Assembly (NCBI GenBank): GCA_002328035.1
Contig: DCVL01000046.1
Location: forward strand, 5,088 to 69,087
Reading direction: 5' to 3'
Length of the DNA: 64,000 nucleotides
Source of the DNA: Geobacter sp. UBA2189
GTDB lineage: Bacteria; Desulfobacterota; Desulfuromonadia; Geobacterales; Pseudopelobacteraceae
Position 1 is the first letter of the stretch. Each line of letters starts with the position of its first letter. The notes under the pieces were generated by a model. It worked only from the letters and a program-made list of their open reading frames with translations, was not told the origin of the DNA and did not search any database. The translations under genes were made by a program, and so were the position numbers. Shown in pieces: positions 9,468 to 17,742 of this stretch.

Positions 9468-9686
9468 ATGAGCAAAGAAGAAGCAATAGAAGTAGAAGGT
9501 ACGGTAATTGAACCACTGCCGAACGCAATGTTCAGGGTTAAGCTGGAAAACGACCATATTGTATTGGCTCATATTTCCGGTAAGATGCGAAAGTATTTCA
9601 TCAAAATCCTGCCAGGTGACAAGGTCACGGTCGAGCTTTCTCCATATGATTTGAGCCGTGGACGGATTACCTACCGCGCAAAATAG
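9468..9686 (+). CDS. infA: Translation initiation factor IF-1
   Basis: A 72-residue single OB-fold (S1-like) protein that binds the A site of the 30S subunit during initiation. It has the family signature: start MSKEEAIEVEGTVIEPLPNA, central LENDHIVLAHISGKMRK, and end LSPYDLSRGRITYRAK. Length is exactly that of bacterial IF-1. An AAGGAG ribosome site lies 9 nt upstream. A strong hairpin follows the gene at 9717-9751. Confidence 0.97.
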   Translation: MSKEEAIEVEGTVIEPLPNAMFRVKLENDHIVLAHISGKMRKYFIKILPGDKVTVELSPYDLSRGRITYRAK

Positions 9687-9716
9687 AACCTTCCATTAAA
9701 TTACATCAAACACAAG

Positions 9717-9754
9717 AACTCATGCCAACTGTTAAAAACAGCACATGAGTTTTG
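9717..9754 (+). terminator. Hairpin terminator after infA
   Basis: Outer arms AACTCATG (9717-9724) and CATGAGTT (9744-9751) enclose a second small stem CTGTT/AACAG, and a short TTTTG tail follows. It separates infA from efp. Confidence 0.6.
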
Positions 9755-9788
9755 CTTGTTGTTTATATTTGAAATAAGGAGACCATAT

Positions 9789-10352
9789 ATGCTGTCTGTC
9801 GCTGATCTTAAAAAAGGCACCAAACTTATTCTTGATGGTGATCCATATATAGTAACTACATTTGACTTTGTTAAACCCGGTAAAGGTCAGGCTTTGTACA
9901 AATGCAAGATGAAAAACATGATTAACGGCTCAACCCTTGATCGTACATATCGTTCTGGAGAAAATTTCGAGCCTGCCAGTATGGATGAACGTGATATGGA
10001 ATATCTTTACAGAGAAGGTACACATTACACCTTTATGGATCAACAGACTTACGATCAGGTTTTGATGGAAGAAGAAACTGTTGGAGATGCCAAAAACTTT
10101 CTTCTTGAAAACACCAAGGTGGCCGTTCTCTTGTTTGGCACAAAACCAATCGGGGTTACACTTCCTAACTTTATAAATCTGCGGGTAACACAGACCGATC
10201 CCTGGGTAAAAGGGGATACATCAGGCAGTGATTCAAAACCTGCGACTGTTGAGACCGGATATGTTTTGCGTGTGCCACCATTTATTGAAGAGGGAGAAGT
10301 AATAGTTATTGACACACGAAACGGTGAATATTCAACAAGACTTAAAGGTTAA
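9789..10352 (+). CDS. efp: Elongation factor P
   Basis: A 187-residue protein that helps the ribosome through polyproline stretches. The frame is open further upstream to a TTG at 9756, but the ATG at 9789 is chosen because AAGGAG lies at 9776-9781 and the protein then begins MLSVADLKKGTKL, the usual EF-P start. The three-domain fold is complete. The modified lysine is Lys32 in the loop KPGKGQA, which matches the beta-lysylated residue of Escherichia coli EF-P. The next gene, four bases away, encodes the EpmA ligase that attaches (R)-beta-lysine to this residue, which supports modification by this route. Confidence 0.96.
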   Translation: MLSVADLKKGTKLILDGDPYIVTTFDFVKPGKGQALYKCKMKNMINGSTLDRTYRSGENFEPASMDERDMEYLYREGTHYTFMDQQTYDQVLMEEETVGDAKNFLLENTKVAVLLFGTKPIGVTLPNFINLRVTQTDPWVKGDTSGSDSKPATVETGYVLRVPPFIEEGEVIVIDTRNGEYSTRLKG

Positions 10353-10355
10353 AAA

Positions 10356-11261
10356 TTGTTTAAAAAAAACACGCTTCATATTCGTGCCAGAGTAATCCAG
10401 ACAATCCGTGATTTTTTTAACGAGAGGGGGTTTCTTGAAATAGAGACCCCCTCTCTTATTCCTGCAAACGCACCGGAAGAAAATATTGATCCGGTATCTG
10501 CTCTCCCTTGGCAACTTCAGACTTCTCCTGAAATCTGCATGAAGAGGATGTTATGCCGTGGATATGACAGGATCTTCCAGATATGTCGTTGTTGGCGCGC
10601 CGATGAAAGGGGCTTAAGACACCTTTCCGAATTTTCAATGCTTGAATGGTACCGAAGCAACTCAGATTATAACGACCTTATGGATGACTGCATAGCTTTG
10701 CTCCAGAAAGTAGCTGCAAACTGTACTGAAGACCACTTCTTCCATCAAAAAGATCGTAAAATCAACCCGCAGGATGTATGGCATAAAATAAGCGTGCAAG
10801 AGGCCTTTTCACGTTTTGCAGAGGCTGATGCGCTGGAAAGCTCACAAAATGGTCTATTTGACGAAGTACTTACATCACTTGTTGAGCCAGCCCTTGCAAA
10901 CTTTGATACCCCCGTTATCCTGACGGATTATCCGGCTAAACTTGCGGCACTTTCGAAAATCAAGCAGGACAATCCTGATTTTGCAGAGCGTTTTGAGCTA
11001 TATGCAGGTGGACTCGAACTGGCCAACGGATTTAGTGAGCTAACTGATCCGGTTGAGCAGCGGAGACGCTTTGAAGAAGCAAATGAGATCAGACATAGAT
11101 GTGGAAGAACAGAATTACCACTGCCTGAACCTTTTCTTGCAGAACTGTCAGCTATGCCAGAATCAGCCGGAATAGCTTTAGGGCTTGATCGTCTTGTAAT
11201 GCTTACCGTTGGAGCTGAATCCATTGATCAGGTGGTAGCCTTTTCACCAGAATCCTTGTAG
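10356..11261 (+). CDS. epmA: EF-P--lysine ligase EpmA
   Basis: A 301-residue class II lysyl-tRNA-synthetase-like enzyme without the tRNA anticodon-binding domain. In the known pathway EpmA ligates (R)-beta-lysine, made by EpmB, to EF-P. Visible class II motifs: motif 1 region FNERGFLEIETPSLIP, motif 2 RIFQICRCWRADERG with FSMLEWYR, and motif 3 GIALGLDRLVML near the C-terminus. The start codon is TTG at 10356, 4 nt after the efp stop; no better ATG exists before motif 1. No EpmB (lysine 2,3-aminomutase) gene is in the window. Its 3' end overlaps the convergent xseA end by 34 nt. Confidence 0.92.
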   Translation: MFKKNTLHIRARVIQTIRDFFNERGFLEIETPSLIPANAPEENIDPVSALPWQLQTSPEICMKRMLCRGYDRIFQICRCWRADERGLRHLSEFSMLEWYRSNSDYNDLMDDCIALLQKVAANCTEDHFFHQKDRKINPQDVWHKISVQEAFSRFAEADALESSQNGLFDEVLTSLVEPALANFDTPVILTDYPAKLAALSKIKQDNPDFAERFELYAGGLELANGFSELTDPVEQRRRFEEANEIRHRCGRTELPLPEPFLAELSAMPESAGIALGLDRLVMLTVGAESIDQVVAFSPESL

Positions 11262-12592
11262 ATCTCCTGAACACTGCAGAGCATGCTCCCCTTATGAAGC
11301 CTTAAACTGATTTTTTCACCAATCCCCAGCTGATCAGCGTTTTTAAGAACTTTGCCATCAGGGATACACGAAGCAACGCAGAACCCTCTGGCCAGGGTAT
11401 GTAAAGGTGACAAAACCTCCAAACGCGCAACAGCCTCTCCATTTTTTCTTCCCAGAATGTCAAGTTGATGTTCAAGCTGACGTTCAGCACGTTCAGAGAG
11501 AAGAATAAGTTCCTGCCTCAGCCTGCCTATCTTTACCGTTGGATGAAAACCTGCCAGTTGTTGTTCATGCCGTGAAAGCTGTTCTCTGCGTCTTATAAAC
11601 AGATTAAGTAATGCGAGATCCAGCCGTGCTGAGAGATCATCAATACGTTGCCCCCAATGCCCCAGTAATCTGCTCGGATCATGCAACGAGCGAAGCAGTC
11701 CATCAACTGTTCTCCGATGCAGATTCAACTGTCCTGCAATGCCATGATGCAGACGATTAAGAAGATTTTCTATCTGCTGATTAAGTTCATCTCTCGCTCT
11801 ACAGACCAACTCTGCCGCAGCCGAAGGGGTTGCTGCCCTGAGATCCGAGGTAAAATCCGATATAGTCCAGTCAGTTTCATGACCAACAGCAGATATAACG
11901 GGAATCTTTGAACGATATATTGCTCTTGCCACCACCTCTTCGTTAAATGCCCAAAGGTCTTCAAGTGAACCGCCACCTCGCCCTACAATCATCACATCTA
12001 CCGCATGCAGGGTATTTAAGTCATCAATGGCAGTGGCTATCTCATCTGCAGCTCCCTCCCCCTGCACCTTTACAGGGTAAAGAAGCAGCTCAACCGATGC
12101 ATTACGCCTTCCAAGCACATTAAGGATATCATGTATCGCAGCTCCGCTTTTTGATGTAACTACACCTATACGCTTTGGAATTTTTGGAGGAACCTGCTTC
12201 TTTGATTCATCAAAAAGCCCCTCCCCTGCCAGGCGTTCCTTCAGCTGAATGAAAGCTGCCTGTAGAGCTCCAACACCTTTAGGTTCAGCATACTCTGCAA
12301 TAAGCTGGTATTCACCACGTTGTTCATAAACAGAAATACGCCCTCTAAGAATCAGAGCCATTCCTTCTTCAATCCTGAATCTTACGGCTTTGACACTGCT
12401 TCTGAACATGACACAACGGAGCATTGCACCAGCATCTTTAATAGTAAAATAAAGATGCCCCGAAGAAGGGGTCGCAAAATTGGAGACCTCTCCTTCCAGC
12501 CAAACCTGCTCAAAATTTTCCTCAAGCGTCTCTTTAAGCAAAGTCGTGAGACGACTAACAGTCAGTATTGTTCGAGAAGAAAATAGATTCAT
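11228..12592 (-). CDS. xseA: Exodeoxyribonuclease VII large subunit
   Basis: A 454-residue subunit of the single-strand-specific exonuclease VII. The N-terminal OB-fold (about 5-105) contains VWLEGEVSNF and SGHLYFTIKD; the catalytic part contains PKRIGVVTSKSGAAIHDIL, the conserved VGRGGGSLEDLWAFNEE and ISAVGHETDWTISD; a long coiled-coil follows, then a small C-terminal domain (LARGFCV). Length is normal. The small subunit gene xseB does not follow it here, because the convergent epmA occupies that place, so xseB must be elsewhere. Its start lies close to the divergent ParA-like gene. Confidence 0.95.
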   Translation of the reverse strand: MNLFSSRTILTVSRLTTLLKETLEENFEQVWLEGEVSNFATPSSGHLYFTIKDAGAMLRCVMFRSSVKAVRFRIEEGMALILRGRISVYEQRGEYQLIAEYAEPKGVGALQAAFIQLKERLAGEGLFDESKKQVPPKIPKRIGVVTSKSGAAIHDILNVLGRRNASVELLLYPVKVQGEGAADEIATAIDDLNTLHAVDVMIVGRGGGSLEDLWAFNEEVVARAIYRSKIPVISAVGHETDWTISDFTSDLRAATPSAAAELVCRARDELNQQIENLLNRLHHGIAGQLNLHRRTVDGLLRSLHDPSRLLGHWGQRIDDLSARLDLALLNLFIRRREQLSRHEQQLAGFHPTVKIGRLRQELILLSERAERQLEHQLDILGRKNGEAVARLEVLSPLHTLARGFCVASCIPDGKVLKNADQLGIGEKISLRLHKGSMLCSVQEIYKDSGEKATT

Positions 12593-12642
12593 GCTCAGGA
12601 AAATATCACATAACCTGCTTCATGGTCAAACCAGGGTTGACC

Positions 12643-14070
12643 ATGAAGAACTCTTTCCGTATTATGCGCGACATGAATAATTTTCCATATATCCTTACAA
12701 TATCATCTGAAAAAGGTGGAGTCGGAAAAACCACCTTGGCAACCAACCTGGCAGTATACCTCAAGGATATGCAGGAAGATCTGCAGGTTACAATAATATC
12801 CTTCGACAATCACTTTACAGTTGACCGAATGTTTGAATTAAATGGACAGAAACCTCAAGGCACAGTTGAAGAGTTTCTAACCGGAGTCAAGGGAGTTCAT
12901 CTTCTACATCAGGGACAGTATGGAATTAACTATATTCCTTCATCGTATAATCTGACAAATCTCTATCATGGCTTCAAGGGGCCAATGGCATTATGCCGGA
13001 TGTTTGCTGAATCCGGAATATCAGGTATTGTTATAATCGATACCCGTCCGGATCTGAACATTCTCACCCAAAATGCCCTGTACGCAGCAGACCGTGTACT
13101 TATTCCTGTAAAGGACATGCCCAGCCTTGAAAACTGTAAACATATTTTTGCGCTTTTTGAGCAGAGAGGTATTGATAAAAAGACCCTTTCGCTTATTCCA
13201 TGCCTGATTGATAACAGAATAAAATTTGATGGTATGTTCAAGGATCAACAGACACTGCTTCGCGCCTTTGCAGTAAACAGGGGCTACCGTTGCACAAACA
13301 CGTACATAGCGAAGAGTCCGAAGGTCGAGAGCCTTAATACCAACCCTGATGGAAAGATATATCCAATTCTGCATTACGGTAAGGAGACAGAAGTTAACAA
13401 CCAGTTTATTGAATTGGCACATGATATCCTTGCCGGTTACCATCAGACTCCTGAACCACGTTCATACCTCTATCACCAGTGGTTAAATGAGCAGGAAGGA
13501 CAGAGAAAAGAGGCTTTTCTTGCAAGACTTGAGGGAATTCTTCCGCATTGCGTGATCTGCGGAGCAATACACGATCAGCAAACAGCCCAAAGAGGCTTTT
13601 ATTTCGAAACAGCAGACAGGACGTCACGCGGTTTTCTTCATAGCGACTGCTTCACAGGGATGCTCTGTTCAATTCTGTACGATCTTCACCCCAAATCAGA
13701 CCTTTTCCAGCTTTCTTTAAAGGTTGTGCGTGAAACTACCAGTTCGTCGGTTACAATGTTTCGTCCACTTATTGAAAACGAAACCGGTAGACAGAAATTA
13801 CTTTTCCAGCAGATGGATCAAAACGGAAACCTGATAACTGAACGTGAACTTTCACTGGATGGTTTTTTTGAGGGTTTCTTTGACGGGATTCGTGACAGAC
13901 TATTTCTTCTGTTAAACGAGTCCATGACTACTCAGGATGGCAGCCTTCGCTCAACCTGGCTGGCAGTGCATCCTGTTGATGAAGAACAACCTGAAAAAGT
14001 TTTGCAGGATGCGCCATATCGAAGGATACAGGAACTGCACAGACTCATTTCCGAGATGACAATAAAATGA
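12643..14070 (+). CDS. ParA/MinD-type ATPase with long unknown C-terminal domain
   Basis: A protein of about 475 residues with an N-terminal deviant Walker A motif (SEKGGVGKTT, lysines at about 24 and 29), a following switch segment (IIDTRPDLNIL) and the DRVLIPVKDMPSLEN segment typical of ParA/Soj ATPases. The C-terminal 200 residues are not a known ParA extension; they contain two Cys pairs (HCVICG near 305 and SDCFTGMLC near 335), possibly a metal site. The start is uncertain: ATG at 12643 has an AGGG six bases upstream; ATGs at 12664 and 12673 give shorter N-termini. Its ATGA overlap with greB implies co-translation. Function is unknown; partitioning or positioning is only an inference. 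Confidence 0.7.
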   Translation: MKNSFRIMRDMNNFPYILTISSEKGGVGKTTLATNLAVYLKDMQEDLQVTIISFDNHFTVDRMFELNGQKPQGTVEEFLTGVKGVHLLHQGQYGINYIPSSYNLTNLYHGFKGPMALCRMFAESGISGIVIIDTRPDLNILTQNALYAADRVLIPVKDMPSLENCKHIFALFEQRGIDKKTLSLIPCLIDNRIKFDGMFKDQQTLLRAFAVNRGYRCTNTYIAKSPKVESLNTNPDGKIYPILHYGKETEVNNQFIELAHDILAGYHQTPEPRSYLYHQWLNEQEGQRKEAFLARLEGILPHCVICGAIHDQQTAQRGFYFETADRTSRGFLHSDCFTGMLCSILYDLHPKSDLFQLSLKVVRETTSSSVTMFRPLIENETGRQKLLFQQMDQNGNLITERELSLDGFFEGFFDGIRDRLFLLLNESMTTQDGSLRSTWLAVHPVDEEQPEKVLQDAPYRRIQELHRLISEMTIK

Positions 14071-14540
14071 CCAATCTGATTACAGCCGAGGGTTTGAGGA
14101 AAATTCAGGATGAATTCGATTATTTATGGAGAGTAGAACGCCCCAAGGTAGTCCAAGGTGTTTCAGATGCTGCGGCAGAAGGAGATCGCTCTGAAAATGC
14201 TGAATATATTTATGGAAAGAAGCGTCTGAGAGAGATTGATCATAAACTTAAACAGTTGGGAGGCCGCCTCAAAGTTCTCAAGATCGCTCCTAAACCTCCT
14301 GTAAATCCCAAACATGTCTGCTTTGGATGCTGGGTCTCATATGAGGATGAAGAACAAAACCAATACTGTTATCAACTTGGAGGGCCTGATGAGTTCGATG
14401 TCAAACAGGGGATTATAAGCATAGATTCGCCCGTTGGACAGGCTCTGTTGCACAAACAGGTAGATGATGAGGTAACTATCAAGCGTCCGGGCGGTAGTCT
14501 TGTTGTTTATATAACTGAAATCAGTGTTGAGCGCAGGTAA
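14067..14540 (+). CDS. greB: Transcript cleavage factor GreB
   Basis: A 157-residue Gre factor that enters the RNA polymerase secondary channel and triggers cleavage of backtracked RNA. The N-terminal coiled coil (1-75) carries the acidic tip SDAAAEGDRSENAEYIYGKK; the C-terminal FKBP-like domain ends with SPVGQALLHKQVDDEVTIKRP. The basic patch and the YGKKRLREID segment match GreB rather than GreA. The ATG overlaps the stop of the ParA-like gene (ATGA). A hairpin at 14587-14611 follows. Confidence 0.93.
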   Translation: MTNLITAEGLRKIQDEFDYLWRVERPKVVQGVSDAAAEGDRSENAEYIYGKKRLREIDHKLKQLGGRLKVLKIAPKPPVNPKHVCFGCWVSYEDEEQNQYCYQLGGPDEFDVKQGIISIDSPVGQALLHKQVDDEVTIKRPGGSLVVYITEISVERR

Positions 14541-14579
14541 CTTTACTGAATCAAGACTAATGTAAATACAGTTAAGAAA

Positions 14580-14612
14580 CAAAAAACGGGGAGGCCAATA
14601 AGACCTCCCCGC
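14580..14612 (-). terminator. Bidirectional-looking hairpin terminator
   Basis: Arms CGGGGAGG (14587-14594) and CCTCCCCG (14604-14611) with a 9-nt loop. Read on the minus strand the stem is followed by six T (14581-14586 on + are A), a good intrinsic terminator for the selenoprotein gene; on the plus strand it also lies 45 nt after greB. Confidence 0.75.
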
Positions 14613-14639
14613 AATATCATCGCTTTAATATTCTATGAA

Positions 14640-14933
14640 CTAACAGCAGGAAGAGCCATACTCTGGGGATATAACAAAACCCTCTCTGAAACCTGAATTA
14701 ACAAAATCAATTACCTGATCTTCAAGAAATGATTTAAGTTTTTTCTCAGCTACCAGTTCAATACCGTTCAGATTCAATTTTGTGTCATTATCATTTGGCT
14801 CATCCAGAGCCAACCCCAAACGGGGACCACCTCAACCAAAACCTTCAAAAACAACCCTCAACATCTTGCCCGGGTTTTGAGCCAGTATCGGCTCCAGCGC
14901 CGTTTTTGCAGCATCTGTAATCTTCATAGACAT
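14640..14933 (-). CDS. HesB/IscA-like selenoprotein (in-frame UGA = Sec34)
   Basis: A 97-residue HesB/IscA-family protein whose frame is interrupted by TGA at 14834-14832, so it is absent from plain ORF lists. Reading TGA as selenocysteine gives FEGFG-Sec-GGPRLGLALDEP, where the first conserved Cys of the IscA/HesB fold should be, and the frame then runs 63 codons to a TAG. The C-terminus is GSSCC, matching the family's closing Cys pair. The start has AAGGAGC directly before the ATG at 14933. A HesB-like selenoprotein is an established prokaryotic family, reported from Geobacter. Classical IscA binds iron or Fe-S clusters; the Sec variant's role is not known. A terminator follows. Confidence 0.88.
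14794..14834 (-). promoter_or_regulatory. Putative bacterial SECIS element
   Basis: Directly downstream of the UGA, a CCCC (14825-14822) / GGGG (14817-14814) stem is capped by GUUU, placing a G-U in the apical loop about 11 nt after UGA, as in bacterial SECIS hairpins that recruit SelB. The lower stem is weak and imperfect. Inferred from sequence; folding was not computed. Confidence 0.5.
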
Positions 14934-14945
14934 GCTCCTTAACAA

Positions 14946-14980
14946 ATATTCATATATTTGAATATATCAGAATATATTCA
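14946..14980 (-). promoter_or_regulatory. Two overlapping palindromes, likely operator
   Basis: ATATTCA (14946-14952) pairs with TGAATAT (14959-14965), and TGAATATAT (14959-14967) pairs with ATATATTCA (14972-14980). The two perfect dyads share their middle arm and start 13 nt upstream of the selenoprotein ATG, exactly where a repressor would act. The AT-rich TGAATAT half-sites resemble those of ArsR/SmtB-type metal sensors, but this is an inference; no such regulator gene is adjacent. Confidence 0.5.
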
Positions 14981-15019
14981 AGATTGCCAGTTGTTTTTAG
15001 CAGACTCTGTTACAAAACA

Positions 15020-15334
15020 TCAACCAATAAATGAGCAGCAGTAATCTGAAACCTTGTTAACCTTCATAATAAAAGTCATATTTTCGGGCACTTCAAAAGA
15101 TTCACCTGCATCAATTCTATGCCATCCATCCTCATCGCCTATTTTAAGATCAAGGTCACCGCTTAGTATCTCCATTATTTCAGGCAGCCCCGTTGTAAAC
15201 TTGAATTCACCAGGCTGCATAACGCCCAGAGTCTTTTTAGTCCCATCAGAGAAAAGTATAGTATGACTTGTAACTAAGCCGTTAAAATAGATATTAGCCT
15301 CACGAATGACGGTTACATTATTAAACTCAGACAT
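15020..15334 (-). CDS. ppnP: Pyrimidine/purine nucleoside phosphorylase PpnP
   Basis: A 104-residue cupin-fold protein of the PpnP (YaiE, DUF1255) family, which phosphorolyses diverse nucleosides to the base and ribose-1-phosphate. The core reads NIYFNGLVTSHTILFSDGTK, TLGVMQPGEFKF and IDAGESFEVPENMTF, all family hallmarks. The open frame extends to 15352, but the ATG at 15334 (MSEFNNV) follows an AAGGAG site and matches known N-termini. It stands between the selenoprotein gene and recG on the same strand. Confidence 0.92.
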   Translation of the reverse strand: MSEFNNVTVIREANIYFNGLVTSHTILFSDGTKKTLGVMQPGEFKFTTGLPEIMEILSGDLDLKIGDEDGWHRIDAGESFEVPENMTFIMKVNKVSDYCCSFIG

Positions 15335-15364
15335 TTCAAAAACTCCTTTCAATTTTCTACAAGA

Positions 15365-17656
15365 TCAAGCGATACCTGCAAGCTCAAGGCGTGTCCCCCA
15401 TCGTCTAAGCAGCTCTTCCTTTATTCTTTTACCATCAGCAGTTTTCAATCCATTATCTTTTTCTATCAGATTAAAGGCTGAATTACGAGCCTGTTCAAGT
15501 ATGGAAGCATCCCGGAGAATACTGGCTACTCGAAAATCCGGCATACCTGATTGGCGAGTTCCAAGAAAATCTCCAGGACCACGTATTTCAAGATCCGCCT
15601 CCGCAATCCTGAAACCATCGCAGGTTTCTTCCATCACTTTAAGCCTTTTTTCAGCATCTTCTGAAAGCTTGCCGGATGTTAACAGTATACAACGTGATTT
15701 ATGAGTGCCCCGCCCTACTCTTCCCCTTAACTGATGAAGCTGGGAAAGTCCAAACCGTTCTGCATGTTCAATCAGCATATATGTTGCATTAGGCACATCT
15801 ATTCCAACCTCTATTACTGTCGTGGCTACCAGTATATCCAGTTCCCTGTTTTTAAAAGAGCGCATGGTAGCCTCTTTTTCATCAGGCTTCATTCTACCAT
15901 GCAGCAAACCTGTTCTAAAGCTTGGAAAAACCAGGTTTGCAAGATGCTCTGCCATCTGTGTAGCGGACTTAAGATCTGATTTTTCAGATTCCTCAACAAG
16001 TGGGTATATGATGTACGCCTGACGCCCTTCTCTAATTTCAGCTTCAATCTGTTCGTAAACCAGTTTACGTCTGTTCTCGAAATAGACCTTTGTCTCTATT
16101 GGAGTTCTTCCAGGCGGCAGTTCATCAATGACTGACAACGACAAATCTCCAAAAAGCGTCATTGCGAGTGTACGTGGAATAGGAGTCGCAGTCATCACAA
16201 GGATGTCAGGATTTACACCTTTCTTTTTTAGAATGCTACGCTGCAGAACACCAAAACGGTGCTGTTCATCAACAATCCCCAGCCCCAAACGATAAAACTC
16301 CACCTTGTCCTGAATAACTGCATGTGTGCCTATCACTATGGCGGCACTACCGTCAGCCACCTGTTGCAGAACTTGCTGTTTTGCCTTGCCTTTCATGCCT
16401 GAAGTAAGTAGCACAACAGTGACCCCCAGCTGTTCAGACCAATGATGTATGTTATGCCAGTGCTGTTCGGCCAAAATCTCGGTAGGCGCCATTATTGCTA
16501 CCTGATAACCATTTTCTACCGCCACCAGTGCTGCCATGAGAGCCACAACTGTCTTCCCGCTTCCAACGTCCCCCTGCACGAGTCTGTGCATTGGATGAGG
16601 AGAGATCATATCTGCCTTTATTTCAGACAAGACTCGACGCTGTGCCCCGGTCAACTGAAAAGGTAGGAGTTTCACAAGTTCTTTTGTATAGAGGTGGTTA
16701 ACCTGAAACGCTATTCCATCTTCCAGGGAAATTCCGGATTTTTTTAAAGCCAACCCAAGTTCCCAAAAAAAGAATTCATCAAAAGCCAGAGAACGATGAG
16801 CTTTTGTTCTCCCCTGATTAAGAATATTGATCGGGATATCCGATGATGGCAGATGGAGCTGTTCCAGAGAATCACGTAAAGGTAGATAATTCAGCGGTTC
16901 CAAAAGAGACAAAGACAGAGGATTCAGCAGATCAGACAAAAAACTGTCCAGAACCTGCCTCATAACTTTTCTCATAGCCTTCTGGTGCAACCCTTCAGTA
17001 AGAGGATAGATAGGTATTATCCGGCCAAAATTAACAGGATCCGCAGCCATAACAGCCAAAATATCAGCGCCATCTTCAAGCCATTCAACCTCAGGATGAT
17101 GCACCTCACGCTGATTCCCGTAGATAGTTACTTCCCCGGTAAAGATACCCAGACGGCCAGTTTTCCATGTACGTTTCATCCAGACAGGATTGGCATTAAA
17201 CCATTTAAGCAAAACCGTGCCTGAATCATCCGAAAGGAGAGCCTCAAAAAATCTACGGCCACTTTTGGTGGAAACGATCTCTGCTGAAATTATCTTTCCC
17301 GTAAAAACCTGAACAGCCCCTGGTTGTAACTGTCTTATAGAGACTAATTGCCTGCGGTCTTCGTAGCGGACTGGCAGACAAAACAAGGCATCCTCAACGG
17401 TTCTGATACCCTTTTTAGCCAAAAGTTCAACCAGTTTTGGGCCTACACCCCTTATAAAACGGATCTCTGTTTCAATATTTTTACGGGATATCGTTTCCTG
17501 TAGAGAAAATACAGGCTTTTGATGGAGTTTGCGGATGACAAACAACTCACCATCGGCTTCAATTCTGACAGTGTCACCGGAATTAAGGCCAAATTTTGAT
17601 AGCTCTTCAGGTGGTATGGTCAGCGAACCAGTATGGTCTAATTTTATCTCCAGCAT
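15365..17656 (-). CDS. recG: ATP-dependent DNA helicase RecG with N-terminal AbrB-like domain
   Basis: A 763-residue fork-reversal helicase. The wedge (OB-fold) domain covers about 110-210, Walker A GDVGSGKT is at 362-369, the DEQH box at 463-466, motif III TATPIPRT follows and the C-terminal QLRGRVGRG motif VI is intact. Unusually, residues 1-43 (MLEIKLDHTGSLTIPPEELS..., then GDTVRIEADGELFVIRK) look like a SpoVT/AbrB-type swapped-hairpin domain, and residues 60-95 contain a helix-hairpin-helix-like IRGVGPKLVELLAKKGI. The ATG at 17656 gives this longer form; a start omitting it would lack the AbrB-like part. A terminator lies upstream, so recG has its own promoter. Confidence 0.93.
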   Translation of the reverse strand: MLEIKLDHTGSLTIPPEELSKFGLNSGDTVRIEADGELFVIRKLHQKPVFSLQETISRKNIETEIRFIRGVGPKLVELLAKKGIRTVEDALFCLPVRYEDRRQLVSIRQLQPGAVQVFTGKIISAEIVSTKSGRRFFEALLSDDSGTVLLKWFNANPVWMKRTWKTGRLGIFTGEVTIYGNQREVHHPEVEWLEDGADILAVMAADPVNFGRIIPIYPLTEGLHQKAMRKVMRQVLDSFLSDLLNPLSLSLLEPLNYLPLRDSLEQLHLPSSDIPINILNQGRTKAHRSLAFDEFFFWELGLALKKSGISLEDGIAFQVNHLYTKELVKLLPFQLTGAQRRVLSEIKADMISPHPMHRLVQGDVGSGKTVVALMAALVAVENGYQVAIMAPTEILAEQHWHNIHHWSEQLGVTVVLLTSGMKGKAKQQVLQQVADGSAAIVIGTHAVIQDKVEFYRLGLGIVDEQHRFGVLQRSILKKKGVNPDILVMTATPIPRTLAMTLFGDLSLSVIDELPPGRTPIETKVYFENRRKLVYEQIEAEIREGRQAYIIYPLVEESEKSDLKSATQMAEHLANLVFPSFRTGLLHGRMKPDEKEATMRSFKNRELDILVATTVIEVGIDVPNATYMLIEHAERFGLSQLHQLRGRVGRGTHKSRCILLTSGKLSEDAEKRLKVMEETCDGFRIAEADLEIRGPGDFLGTRQSGMPDFRVASILRDASILEQARNSAFNLIEKDNGLKTADGKRIKEELLRRWGTRLELAGIA

Positions 17657-17673
17657 CTGAAAAACAGCGCTCC

Positions 17674-17718
17674 TAAAAAAAGAACTTCCTGCTGTCTTTT
17701 AAGACCGGAGGAAGCTCT
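17674..17718 (-). terminator. Intrinsic terminator after the acidic protein gene
   Basis: Minus-strand arms AGAGCTTCCT (17718-17709) and AGGAAGTTCT (17690-17681), one G-U pair, followed by seven T (17680-17674). It ends the fbp-acidic protein transcript before recG. Confidence 0.75.
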
Positions 17719-17742
17719 TTGTTCTGAAATATTAACGTAAAA

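Noticed and set aside
14640..14933. HesB gene as a pseudogene with a stop codon
   Set aside because: The TGA stands at a conserved Cys position, the frame is otherwise intact and the family has a known selenoprotein form.
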